NCBI RefSeq assembly: GCF_029945535.1
Contig: NZ_JAQSCU010000008.1
Coordinates: 1 to 64,000 of the forward strand
Reading direction: 5' to 3'
Origin: Methylotenera sp.
GTDB taxonomy: Bacteria; Pseudomonadota; Gammaproteobacteria; Burkholderiales; Methylophilaceae
Length of the DNA: 64,000 nucleotides
Shown here: in pieces, positions 8,177 through 16,925 of the stretch
Position numbering within the stretch: position 1 is the first letter of the stretch
Layout: every line of letters starts with the position of its first letter
The notes under the pieces: generated by a model
Told to the model about the DNA's origin: nothing
Databases searched by the model: none
What the model saw: the letters and a program-made list of their open reading frames with translations, nothing else
Translations under genes and position numbers: made by a program

Positions 8177-10308
8177 TAAAACCTCATCGCCTCATTTTCA
8201 TTATGTGTGCTACTGATATCACCTAAAATTGGTGTTTTATCCGTAACACTGTCACAACTTAGCATTGGCGAGGGTTCTAGCGTTACTGTTTGAAAGCGTG
8301 TTACCGTAACATATTTTCTATCCGTAACACTACAAAGCTCGTCTTTATTGGTTTCTAGCGAATTGTTACTTTGTGATGGCAAATTTAGGGTGTCTGAGAG
8401 ATACCGTGCAAACGCATCATTGAACTGATCACACTCAAAGCCTTTAGCAGTTTCATAGGCATTAATGCGAATAGTCTTTGATGTAATGCCATAATCTTTA
8501 AGCTTGTTAGAAAGCTGCTTTGGACTTAACTGATTGCCACGGTTATATGTTGCCCATGATTTTTCAGTGTCTTCACATAAAGCATTGATTAGCTCTGTCG
8601 TGGTTAACTTAATTACTCGCTTTGCTTCAAACACTTCTTGAATATCTGCGAGTAACTCATTAGCACTACTGATAGGTGTTTGCGTTGCACCTGATAGCCT
8701 TAATGCTGCGTTTAATGCAGTATCAGGCCAATGATCACCCGCAACACTAGCAATCTGTAATAAAGGTTCAAAGTTATCTTGTTCACGGTCTCCTAGTGCA
8801 TCAGGTAATACAGGGCGCGCTTGTTGCACTTCACTTACATGGTCTTCAGCAAACCTAGCTAACTTACTGGCTAATGTTTCAAACAATCCAGCCTCAGCAT
8901 GGCGCAATCTTTCTACTTTTTCGCTAGCGGTTTTTCTGCGAAGTTCAAACACAATAGAACGACTGGTTACCGTTTCTGCGAGTTTAATTGCATTAATCCC
9001 TGCAATAGCTTTCATACCCCATACAGTAAAGCGTTTAGGCTCAAAATCATCGCCCTTAGCAACACTTCGCCATACATAGGCACTATCACGGGTATGACCT
9101 GCATTGATTAACCCACGTAACTCCTCATTTTCTTTAAGTACAGTTTCAACTTCATCAATAAATAAAGTAGGCTGGTAAGCTTCGATCATGCGAAATAATA
9201 CACTTGGGCTAATACCACTAGCCTGAGCGGTTCTAGGTGCAAGTCTCGCTAATACAGTAAGCAATTGAGTTTTACCGCAAGCTCTTTCAGGTGCATTGAT
9301 CAAAGCAATTGGGGCGCAATCAATGACATCAATAAACCAGCATGCACAAATCCATAACGAAGCGACTTGGGCTTGGTGTTTATCTAAAACGATAAATCGT
9401 TGAATCGTGCTAGTGATGTCATCAAGTAATTGCGCTGGATTTATTGGCTCATTCCAAGACTCAATATCTGAAAATGGGGAATCATCTCGATTCAAACTTT
9501 CACGCTCGGCTTTCACTATATTATCAAGCGTTTTTATTTGAATTTTTAATACTTTGGCTTGGTCTTTTCTAGCACGGTCATATTCAATCGTACTAAGCGT
9601 TGCCAGCCATGCAATCACCTCATCATCAGATTGAGGAAATACCTTTGCACCATTAGACTGAAAACAATCACTTATTATATTGATTTGAGCGCCTGATCTA
9701 AGCGGTAAAGTATCAATATCCATTTTCATAGCATTGCGCCCGTGTTTACCCTCAAACTGTTGCATCCAGTCAACACAATCACCTTTTACAGGAAGATTAA
9801 GCAGATCAATATCAACCTGCTTAACTGTTGCATTTACGCTTGTGAGTTTAACAAATGCATCACTTGCATATTGCAATCCAGCTTGATCATTGTCAGGCCA
9901 TATAATAATTTCACGCCCTGCAAGTATTTGCCAGCTTGCATCTTTAGCACTACTTGCACCGCCGCTGGTTGTAGCAATCAATCCAAGTTTAATAAGTGCA
10001 TCGGCGCATTTTTCACCTTCAACTAGATAAATCGCATTATTAGGATTATTGGCGATCGAGTGCAAGTTATATAGCGGCTTTCCATCGGAAAAAATAGGCT
10101 CTTTTAATTCAGTCCAATCGCCAACGATATTGCGAGAAAGTGGCCTAATCCACTTATCTCCATTAATATTAACCATGCGTAAACGCACATAAAGAATGTT
10201 GCCATCTACATCCGTATAATTATGCAAGGCTTCTGAAATATAACCATTCTTACGTTGATTTTCTGTAATTGCTTTTGCAGCCTGTTTGATTACGATGAGT
10301 TCATTCAT
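8176..10308 (-). CDS. Element primase-helicase (TOPRIM plus DUF3631-like ATPase)
   Basis: About 710 aa from the ATG at 10308, which overlaps the stop codon of the CHC2 gene by one base (TAATG). I prefer this start to an in-frame one 18 nt upstream. The N-terminal part has TOPRIM features (YLVEGEKCADAL, then IIWPDNDQAG). The centre has a P-loop-like INAPERACGKTQLL and Walker B-like TLFIDEVETVL, typical of DUF3631-type replicative helicases. With the separate zinc-finger protein upstream it would make up a split primase-helicase of the kind used by P4-like satellites and integrative elements for autonomous replication. The C-terminal 100 residues are less conserved-looking. Confidence 0.88.
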   Translation of the reverse strand: MNELIVIKQAAKAITENQRKNGYISEALHNYTDVDGNILYVRLRMVNINGDKWIRPLSRNIVGDWTELKEPIFSDGKPLYNLHSIANNPNNAIYLVEGEKCADALIKLGLIATTSGGASSAKDASWQILAGREIIIWPDNDQAGLQYASDAFVKLTSVNATVKQVDIDLLNLPVKGDCVDWMQQFEGKHGRNAMKMDIDTLPLRSGAQINIISDCFQSNGAKVFPQSDDEVIAWLATLSTIEYDRARKDQAKVLKIQIKTLDNIVKAERESLNRDDSPFSDIESWNEPINPAQLLDDITSTIQRFIVLDKHQAQVASLWICACWFIDVIDCAPIALINAPERACGKTQLLTVLARLAPRTAQASGISPSVLFRMIEAYQPTLFIDEVETVLKENEELRGLINAGHTRDSAYVWRSVAKGDDFEPKRFTVWGMKAIAGINAIKLAETVTSRSIVFELRRKTASEKVERLRHAEAGLFETLASKLARFAEDHVSEVQQARPVLPDALGDREQDNFEPLLQIASVAGDHWPDTALNAALRLSGATQTPISSANELLADIQEVFEAKRVIKLTTTELINALCEDTEKSWATYNRGNQLSPKQLSNKLKDYGITSKTIRINAYETAKGFECDQFNDAFARYLSDTLNLPSQSNNSLETNKDELCSVTDRKYVTVTRFQTVTLEPSPMLSCDSVTDKTPILGDISSTHNENEAMRF

Positions 10309-10607
10309 TATGCCATCCCAACCCAAGCACCTAATTGCTTGCAGGCTTCTACAAAGTGGAGTCCATGTTTATGCATGTGAAAAGCAAGAACATCACCACC
10401 ATGCGCACCACAAACCATACAGCGATATGCGCCTTTTTCTACATTGATTCGTAAGCTGGGTTTTGTGTCAGCATGAAAGCAACATATAGCATCACGCCAT
10501 GAGCCACTTCCCTTGAGTTTTATATTTTGTGATTCATAATATGTGATTGCTTCAGGCAAAGCTTTACGTGAAAAATTGCCCGCGTATTTGGGTTTCGCGT
10601 TGATCAT
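10308..10607 (-). CDS. CHC2-type zinc-finger primase subunit
   Basis: 99 aa. It carries a zinc-binding pattern CCFHADTKPS...YRCMVCGAHGGD, matching the CHC2 finger at the N-terminus of DnaG-type primases, followed by a helix (VEACKQLG). In full-length primases this finger precedes TOPRIM; here it is a separate gene overlapping the TOPRIM-helicase gene by one base. It probably provides template recognition for element-encoded primer synthesis. Confidence 0.85.
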   Translation of the reverse strand: MINAKPKYAGNFSRKALPEAITYYESQNIKLKGSGSWRDAICCFHADTKPSLRINVEKGAYRCMVCGAHGGDVLAFHMHKHGLHFVEACKQLGAWVGMA

Positions 10608-10619
10608 GTGATTAAACCC

Positions 10620-10811
10620 CTATGCTTCGTTAGTTGCAGATATACGGGAATCAATCCATGCCTGAATGTCGCTTTCCAGCCAACCAACCGAGCGTTCGCC
10701 AAGTGATATGCTTTTGGGAAATTTGCCAGCCGCCATAAGTGCATAGATAGTGCTACGACTTAAACCAACCGTACCTATAACGCTTTTTAGGCGTTTGAAA
10801 CTTTTACTCAT
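10620..10811 (-). CDS. AlpA-family excisionase/transcription regulator
   Basis: 63 aa. It has a compact MerR-like winged helix: VGLSRSTIYALMAAGKFPKSISLGERSVGWLESDIQAW falls in the order expected for AlpA proteins of P4-like elements. These act as excisionases or activators of integrase. It lies 12 nt upstream of the CHC2 gene in the same operon and is probably the first gene transcribed. Confidence 0.9.
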   Translation of the reverse strand: MSKSFKRLKSVIGTVGLSRSTIYALMAAGKFPKSISLGERSVGWLESDIQAWIDSRISATNEA

Positions 10812-11415
10812 GTTTATTACTCCTACTTGATTGAAAAGTCACCAAGTAAGGTGATAAATGTTTGTTTTAAGTATCCAAAACTGTGTCAGGAACTATCAAT
10901 AAAGTGATAATTTAGTCAACACAGCCTCAAACAATTGGTTTAATATTCACATATTCGGCAAAATAAATACATTAGCCAAACGAACCACCAAACAAATACC
11001 CCCTTGATAGAGTGTTTTAATCAAGATCAGGTAAACAGTGCAATCCCGTCTAGTCTGAAATATGACTTGGCACTAAGCCCTTTTACGACGGTAATCGTAT
11101 TAGGGCTTTTCCTTTTGCGGTGTACAAAAGAAACTATCTTAAAAAACCACAATATCTGCGGCAAAAAACTCAGTTAATACAGTCCATCTAGTAGCTTCCT
11201 AAGAAAGCTAAGAAATTATAGTAACTGCTTTTATCAGAAAGTAAACAATAAAACTTTTGGATTTATAAAATAACTAATAAAGTTAAACTGAAATAATTTT
11301 TTTGAAAATGTTTGTTTAGTAACCTAATAACGTGGAATTTAATTTGGTGAAGTATTAAACGTCAACACTTCCTACTATGCTTAGAGTTAATTTAACCAAT
11401 CAGCCCATTTTTGCA
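10812..11415. other. Element control region between regulator and integrase
   Basis: A 604-bp gene-free stretch lies between the AlpA-type gene and the end of the integrase gene. The left part must carry the promoter of the replication operon. A plus-strand hairpin with a T-rich tail sits at 11075-11114. The rest is AT-rich and I see no coding sequence in it. An origin or a small RNA would fit this place, but nothing shows it directly. Confidence 0.45.
11075..11118 (+). terminator. Possible rho-independent terminator
   Basis: AAGCCC at 11075-11080 pairs with GGGCTT at 11103-11108, with an inner ACGA/TCGT pair, followed by TTCCTTTT. No plus-strand gene lies upstream, so it might end a short untranslated transcript. 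Confidence 0.4.
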
Positions 11416-12861
11416 TCATGCAACCTTTAAACTCACAACATTATCAGCCTTAAGTATAGCCTCTAATCGATTACCAAGTTTTTGCCATGCTTCGCGTTTT
11501 TCGTCGGCATACTCATCAAGTAAATAAACACGGTCTACCTTTGAGCCTATAACATGGTTTTGGCAAAGGTTAATTACATCTCGAGGCACTTTTAGTTGCT
11601 GCATCAAAGTTGCACCAGTTCTACGTAAATCATGTGGTGTCCACTCTTCATCATCATTCAGAACTAGAGTGTTATTTTCAACGCGACCTGCTAGCTTTTT
11701 GCTGCGCTGCTTAAATTGAACCTGTCTATCACCTATCTGCTTACTCGCTGATTTAACGCAAACATGCCCATCTTTAAAAATTGCAGGAAATGCCCATGGG
11801 GTATCGCCTGTTAATACCTGCAACTGCTTAAATTGATCTAATGCGAAATCAGACAGGTAAACTAGTTGATCAGTTTTAGCCCCCTGCTCACCTTTAGTAT
11901 TGGCGGCGGGAATAAACCAAGTACATTCTTTAAAATCTACATGCTTCCATTCAGTCATCAATAACTCGCCAATACGGCAGATAGTGCTTAAACATAACCA
12001 CATGGCAATTTGCACTTCTTTTTTAAGTGGGCGCTCAGTTCCGTATTTACTAGGTGCACCTAAATAGGATTGCGTGGTGCTGTCAAAAATACACTTTAAC
12101 TTTTTGATTTCATCAATACTCAACATTCGCTTGCGTTCTTTTGTATAGCCTTTTGGCACTAGCTTCTTTATTTCAACTAATTCCGATGGATTGCCGTCAA
12201 TCAATAGTGCTCGCCAAGGTTTACGTTTCTCAGCCCACCGCAGCATTTGCCCAATGTCTTTTGATAACTCCACGGCCGTAGCAACCGTTCCACCTAGAAT
12301 AATCTTGCGGAACAAATCACGTAAATCATGCTCAGTTAAATCTCTAATGTAAACTTTACCTAGTGAAGGCAAAGCATGCTTATTAAAAGACTGCGCAATG
12401 TATTTGTTGCCGTCTGATCGGCTAACGCCATCTTTAAACCAAGCGTCATATAAATCTTGAAAGCTAAGGTTCTTAGCGCGTTCAATTTCAGTATCAATTA
12501 GTTTCTGCTTTTCTTTGGCAATAGTTGCATCAATTTCATTCTGTGCAATTATCTTGTCGGCTAACTTTTTAGCGCGAGGGTCAATACCCGCCTTAATTGA
12601 CACGCGTGCTTCATCTCTAATCTTACGAATTCTTGCCATGCTGTCATGTGGATATATGCCGCAGTAATGCCAGCAAACCTTACCGTTTAACTTAAACGCA
12701 AATCTAAATGGCACTGTGACTGAATTGCTACTAGTAACCCTAACCTCTCCAGTCAACCCACCGCCATCACTAATGCTGTCACCCTTCCACCCAGTAGTAA
12801 TCGATTTAAGCTCTAACGCAGTCCAATTATTGCCTTTTCCTGCTGATGGGTATCTGTTCAT
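11416..12861 (-). CDS. Tyrosine integrase (P4 type)
   Basis: 481 aa. An N-terminal arm-binding domain of the DUF4102 kind (about residues 1-100) precedes a core-binding domain and a catalytic domain. The catalytic set is visible: R296 in CRIGELLMTEW, H410-x-x-R413 in TPHDLRRTGA and Y451 in DEYADEKREAW. Such enzymes insert elements into the 3' end of tRNA genes. The partial tRNA-Arg(ACG) copy just upstream of its start (13079-13123) is very probably its attachment site. The length is somewhat above the usual 400-430 aa because of an acidic/lysine-rich insertion near residue 110. Confidence 0.95.
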   Translation of the reverse strand: MNRYPSAGKGNNWTALELKSITTGWKGDSISDGGGLTGEVRVTSSNSVTVPFRFAFKLNGKVCWHYCGIYPHDSMARIRKIRDEARVSIKAGIDPRAKKLADKIIAQNEIDATIAKEKQKLIDTEIERAKNLSFQDLYDAWFKDGVSRSDGNKYIAQSFNKHALPSLGKVYIRDLTEHDLRDLFRKIILGGTVATAVELSKDIGQMLRWAEKRKPWRALLIDGNPSELVEIKKLVPKGYTKERKRMLSIDEIKKLKCIFDSTTQSYLGAPSKYGTERPLKKEVQIAMWLCLSTICRIGELLMTEWKHVDFKECTWFIPAANTKGEQGAKTDQLVYLSDFALDQFKQLQVLTGDTPWAFPAIFKDGHVCVKSASKQIGDRQVQFKQRSKKLAGRVENNTLVLNDDEEWTPHDLRRTGATLMQQLKVPRDVINLCQNHVIGSKVDRVYLLDEYADEKREAWQKLGNRLEAILKADNVVSLKVA

Positions 12862-13078
12862 AAAAACCTCACATATTTACAAGATAAAATCCTATGGGTA
12901 AACTCATGGGTAAACCGTATATTGGCTTTTATTGTAACGTAATAATACATATAGGACACTAACTAATGTGCAATACAGTAATTATGCCAATGAATTTAAA
13001 AGATTATTTAAATAATTGAGGTGCTAGAAAGTCCAGCAAGATGTTTTAATGTTTTTAGTAAAAGAAAGTAATAACTAG

Positions 13079-13123
13079 CTACGAACCAAGGGGTAAGGAG
13101 TTCGAATCTCTTCGGGCGCACCA
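13079..13123 (+). repeat. Attachment site: 3' half of tRNA-Arg(ACG)
   Basis: The 45 bases run from the anticodon loop CTACGAA through the 3' side of the anticodon stem, a T-arm (AGGAG TTCGAAT CTCTT), the acceptor strand CGGGCGC and ACCA. The 5' half (acceptor 5' strand, D-arm) is absent upstream, so this is not a tRNA gene. Recombination between anticodon loop and 3' end is usual for P4-type integrases. The orientation puts the element to the left and original chromosome to the right. The intact tRNA gene should lie to the left, outside the window. Confidence 0.85.
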
Positions 13124-13131
13124 TATAAAAC

Positions 13132-13165
13132 AAGGGCTTACAGTTTAATCGCTGTGAGCCTTTTG
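13132..13165 (+). terminator. tRNA-Arg terminator left at the att site
   Basis: GGCTTACAG at 13135-13143 pairs with CTGTGAGCC at 13152-13160, with flanking AAG/CTT and a following TTTTG. It would be the original terminator of the tRNA-Arg transcript, now separated from its gene by the integrated element. Confidence 0.65.
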
Positions 13166-13318
13166 TCATTCAAGCCCTCCACGTCCTAAAAAGATTTAAT
13201 CAAACCAGAAAAATGCGGCGCTTTTATCGATAAAAATACTATCAGTATTACGGCTGCATTTTTAAATAATTAAAGTGAGTTCTTTGCTGACACGGACAAC
13301 CGTTTTTTATTACTAAAA

Positions 13319-13611
13319 TCAAAGTATGGACTTCACCCGCTTCAGTACATGCAAGCTCATTTCCTTACTGACACGCGGCAGCGTACTAATGAGGAAATGC
13401 GTGTATCCCATCCATGATTTTAAAGTGCCAAAGGGATGTTCATCGGTTTGGCGTCGGATACGCATCATTTCAGGCTGAAGCTCCAGACGTGTTTGCATGG
13501 CTTCAAGAACCTCTTCATGTTCACAGCGAGTGACTCGCCTTTCTTTACTAGGTGTGCATTGCGGTTTAATTGAATAGTTTTGGCATTTTGAACTCTAAAA
13601 GCGATGTAGAT
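13319..13611 (-). pseudogene. IS1182-family transposase, C-terminal remnant
   Basis: Reading the minus strand gives an open frame ending at 13319 with RCEHEEVLEAMQTRLEL, RRQTDEHPFGTLKSWMGYTH and LPRVSKEMSLHVL. These match the end of IS1182-type DDE transposases (EHPFGTIK.WMG and the LNLKR-like tail). The N-terminal and central catalytic parts are missing, and the terminal LAYNLKRV motif is shortened to LKRV. It is a dead fragment right after the attachment site. Confidence 0.8.
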
Positions 13612-13831
13612 TTAGACCATGCTCCGTCGTTGCCATGCGAAATGTGAGACGCTGCCCTGCGGGGCAAAGGTATTCATTGTGTGGACTTAATTAAAAAGAA
13701 AAAGTTAGTTGGCATTGGCTATTATTTGGTACTTCCAATGGCCAATAATAGTAGCTAGCGTTAAATTCGTAGTTACTCTAATTTGGAGCGTAGTGGGACG
13801 ATATAAAGTGTAGCCTTATATCTCAGGGCCT

Positions 13832-14290
13832 CTAATCTTGTGGAGTCCACTTTTCGCTTTTAATAACAATATGTTCTTGAGTCTGATAAAAGACACGTAA
13901 TGTCGTAAAAATTTCAGCCTGAATAAGCCAGAGACCATTTGTTTGTTTTTGCCATTTTGCAGCATATACGCCTGCAACTAAAGCGACCTTTTTTTGCTCT
14001 GCGGTGTATTTTCCTGTCCAAATACCGATCTCTTCAGCAACCTTCAATGAATTTCTGGTGTGTATTTTTTTAGTTTTCCTACGGTATAGCATTATAGGGT
14101 CCTGCGCAAAAGCCGCTTGCCAACGCTTGCGTTGCTCTTCAATGCCTTGAGATTTCACTCCTTTACCTGTCACCACATAGTAATCTGTGGTTAGAAATGA
14201 ACAGATAGCATTTACATCACGATCCAGTATCGCTTCATTGTGTAGCCTACGAGCAAATTTAATATCATTTGTTTGGCTAAAATTTTGCAT
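13832..14290 (-). CDS. SnoaL/NTF2-like protein
   Basis: 152 aa. An N-terminal helix (RLHNEAILDRDVNAICSFLTTDYYVVTGKG) is followed by beta-rich segments, as in SnoaL/DUF4440 cone-shaped folds that bind small hydrophobic ligands. It has no signal peptide or membrane segment. It lies 17 nt after the stop codon of the NarL-type regulator and is the last gene of that operon, so it may be an accessory of the signalling system or a co-regulated enzyme. The substrate is unknown. Confidence 0.7.
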   Translation of the reverse strand: MQNFSQTNDIKFARRLHNEAILDRDVNAICSFLTTDYYVVTGKGVKSQGIEEQRKRWQAAFAQDPIMLYRRKTKKIHTRNSLKVAEEIGIWTGKYTAEQKKVALVAGVYAAKWQKQTNGLWLIQAEIFTTLRVFYQTQEHIVIKSEKWTPQD

Positions 14291-14307
14291 TTTATTGCAC
14301 CCACATA

Positions 14308-14946
14308 CTACTTACGCCTATGCGCCCATACTGCGGCTTCGAGGCGACTTGTTAGCTTTAGCTTACTTAACAAGTGTTTTATATGCACTTTTACAGTAGT
14401 GTCACTAATACCTAATGACCGTGCAATTGTTTTATTATTGAGTCCATTTGAAAGGCATTCGAGTATCTCCCTCTCGCGATCTGTAAGTGATACATCCCCT
14501 TCCGCCTTATTGAGGGTTGGATGCAAAAGCGCATTTTTAAGTATTTCGGTCAGACTTTGATGCAAAACTGTAGCACCCGTCATAGCCTTTTTAAGATTAT
14601 CACAAAGGTCTTCTGGCTCCATATCTTTTAGCAGATACCCGTCAGCACCTGCGCGCAAAGCCTCTAGCAAGTCATCTTCCGCATCGGATACAGTTAAGAC
14701 AATACACTTCGACTCTAACTTTGCTTCTTTAATACGAGAGAGCGTTTCGATACCATTCATGCCCTTCATATTTAAATCAATCAGCGCTAAATCTGGCTTC
14801 AACTGCTCTGCTAATAACAAGCCCTCTGCACCAGAAGCAGCCTCACCAATGACAACGAACGCTGGATCTGCCGAGATCATTTGACTGACGCCGCGACGGA
14901 ACAAAGCGTGATCATCGATAATGATGACAGAGGTAGGTTTGGTCAT
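14308..14946 (-). CDS. NarL/FixJ-type LuxR response regulator
   Basis: 212 aa from the ATG at 14946, which has a GGAGAG ribosome site just upstream; an in-frame GTG 12 nt earlier is less likely. The receiver has D11-D12 and phospho-acceptor D57 (LALIDLNMKGMNG). The C-terminal LuxR helix-turn-helix reads LTDREREILECLSNGLNNKTIARSLGISDTTVKVHIKHLL. The cognate kinase is the NarX-like gene immediately upstream. Regulators of this family often bind TAC-rich inverted half sites, so it is a candidate to bind the TACTAC/GTAGTA motifs seen upstream of methylamine genes in this window. Confidence 0.93.
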   Translation of the reverse strand: MTKPTSVIIIDDHALFRRGVSQMISADPAFVVIGEAASGAEGLLLAEQLKPDLALIDLNMKGMNGIETLSRIKEAKLESKCIVLTVSDAEDDLLEALRAGADGYLLKDMEPEDLCDNLKKAMTGATVLHQSLTEILKNALLHPTLNKAEGDVSLTDREREILECLSNGLNNKTIARSLGISDTTVKVHIKHLLSKLKLTSRLEAAVWAHRRK

Positions 14947-15029
14947 ATTGCTCTCCACTTTTCTAAATTAATTTTTATTTAAGCCTTAATTGATAATAAT
15001 CTTCATTATTTATGATTATTTATTTATAG

Positions 15030-16859
15030 CTATTTTGGATGAAATAACAGTCTGACACGTGTTCCACCAAGTCGTCTGGGGAGAATGTCAATTTTCCCAC
15101 CTAAGCAATGTGCACGCTCAGTCATAATAGCCAAACCGTAGTGGTGCAGCTTAGTCTTGTCGAACGCTACGCCGTTACCATCATCATCAATTGTCACTAT
15201 TACGTCTCCAGATGACTGTAAAACGAGTGCAATGGTTACTTTCTCAGCGCCTGAATGGCGCACGATGTTTGACAAGGCTTCTCGTACCACATGCAATAAA
15301 TGAAACTCCTCATTGACGCTCAGCCGACATTCTTGCAAACGATTATCCAGTGTAATGTTTAAGCTAGATCTTTGTGAGAACTCTTCAATGGCCTCTTCAA
15401 GCACATGATCAAGTCCGCGAACATCCATCTGCACTCTAAATGTAGTAAGTAACTCTCGCAATTCTCGATAAGCGTTATCTAAACCTTCACGCATGTCATT
15501 GACGATACTGTCTGCGCCAGACTCAATCAATTGCATACCAAAGTTAGTCTGCAAACGTGCAATTTGAAACTTCATATACGACAATGATTGTGCAAGTGAA
15601 TCATGCAACTCTCTAGCAATAACTGCGCGCTCTTCTAGTAATGCCACACGACGACTTTCTTGCTCTTTGGCTTGAAAACCCATGGACAAAGCTAACATCT
15701 GAGCTGTCACTTCAAATAATTGTAATTCAGTGTCTTCAAAATAATGATTCGCTTCTGTCTCTAATAATAATATACCCAACCAACCATTGGGGCTTGGTAG
15801 TGGAATTGTGACGCATTGCACACATTCACCCTTAATTAACCTAGTTTCATGATTAACCAAAATTTGGTTATTATTTTCATCAAACATGCTCTCATCAAAA
15901 GTCAGTGGCCAGTAGCTAGAAAAGAGCGCTCGTTGCGCTGAGATTCTCGACCCTTTCTCGCTAAAAACCAATGCTGCATTACTCACGCCTAACGTACGCT
16001 CAAGTGAGTAAAGCGTCTTTTTGATTGTAAGCTCACTCAGCCCCGAGGTTCCAATCAACTTAGTCAGTTTTAATAAAAAATCTTGTGAAAGAATCATTTT
16101 CCGCATTTTTTCAGTGCTGGTTTTATTGATCCACTTAGTTTCTACCTGAATACCTTCAAGGCGAGCAGCCATTTCAGCTGATAACCTTTCTAGCAGCTCA
16201 AACTCATCATCAAATTGCTTATTACCTTCACTCAAAATTAAATCGTTTGGAACAGAGGCTATTATTTTGCCAAGTCGATTAACCAGAATATTCCACGACA
16301 TCAACATGATGCATGCCCCAATGCAAAATACGAGTACCAAGCAAACCAATTGAAGTAAGGAAACTAAAGACTGCTTAATAACGATATCTTTTTCCGCAGC
16401 CATAACAAAGTCATCGTATGCTTTAATAACGCCCTGCCCTTTATCTATCAATATTTCCTTTGCATCTCCATGCACTCTTGCATCTGCAAAATCTTTTCGC
16501 GCAGTCAGTAGTTTTTTATACGAAACATCTAATTTTGTATCTTTTTGATTTTTAGCCCATGAATATAAAACATCCTCAAATTCATTTTGGCTCTCATTCA
16601 ATCGATTAAAAATTTCTTCCTTGCGATTAAAGTTGCTTTCCAGCTGGCTTACCCCTAGCTTCCAAGCTGATTGATCCTGATAGGCACGGTGAATGACGGA
16701 AAGATGATCGGGAATATAATCAAACAAAAATAGTGAACCTGCTTGCATCAATAGAACCGTCAATACCATAGAAACAACTAATGCATGTAAATTTGCATAA
16801 AGCTTATGTTTCATAACAAATTTGCGTATTAATTTAAGAATATTCAAAATATTTTGCAT
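15030..16859 (-). CDS. NarX-like sensor histidine kinase
   Basis: 609 aa; an internal ATG at 16814 is an equally possible start. The order is membrane segment (about 25-48), a periplasmic all-helical sensor (about 50-160), a second membrane segment (about 165-190), HAMP, a GAF-like region (about 270-400), HisKA_3 with H419 (ARELHDSLAQSL) and HATPase (HYGLAIMTERAHCLGG). This is the NarX/NarQ layout, but no nitrate-binding P-box is obvious, so the ligand is open. It is divergent from the PAS protein at 16926 and co-directional with its response regulator 83 nt downstream. Confidence 0.9.
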   Translation of the reverse strand: MQNILNILKLIRKFVMKHKLYANLHALVVSMVLTVLLMQAGSLFLFDYIPDHLSVIHRAYQDQSAWKLGVSQLESNFNRKEEIFNRLNESQNEFEDVLYSWAKNQKDTKLDVSYKKLLTARKDFADARVHGDAKEILIDKGQGVIKAYDDFVMAAEKDIVIKQSLVSLLQLVCLVLVFCIGACIMLMSWNILVNRLGKIIASVPNDLILSEGNKQFDDEFELLERLSAEMAARLEGIQVETKWINKTSTEKMRKMILSQDFLLKLTKLIGTSGLSELTIKKTLYSLERTLGVSNAALVFSEKGSRISAQRALFSSYWPLTFDESMFDENNNQILVNHETRLIKGECVQCVTIPLPSPNGWLGILLLETEANHYFEDTELQLFEVTAQMLALSMGFQAKEQESRRVALLEERAVIARELHDSLAQSLSYMKFQIARLQTNFGMQLIESGADSIVNDMREGLDNAYRELRELLTTFRVQMDVRGLDHVLEEAIEEFSQRSSLNITLDNRLQECRLSVNEEFHLLHVVREALSNIVRHSGAEKVTIALVLQSSGDVIVTIDDDGNGVAFDKTKLHHYGLAIMTERAHCLGGKIDILPRRLGGTRVRLLFHPK

Positions 16860-16925
16860 ATTTACTCTGGTTCTTTTTATACTCTAATACTGTCATATTA
16901 CAGCTTCAAAATTGGGCATAACGTA

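Noticed and set aside
13079-13123. A complete tRNA-Arg gene
   Set aside because: Only the anticodon loop to CCA is present; the 5' acceptor strand and D-arm are missing, so it is an attachment-site copy.
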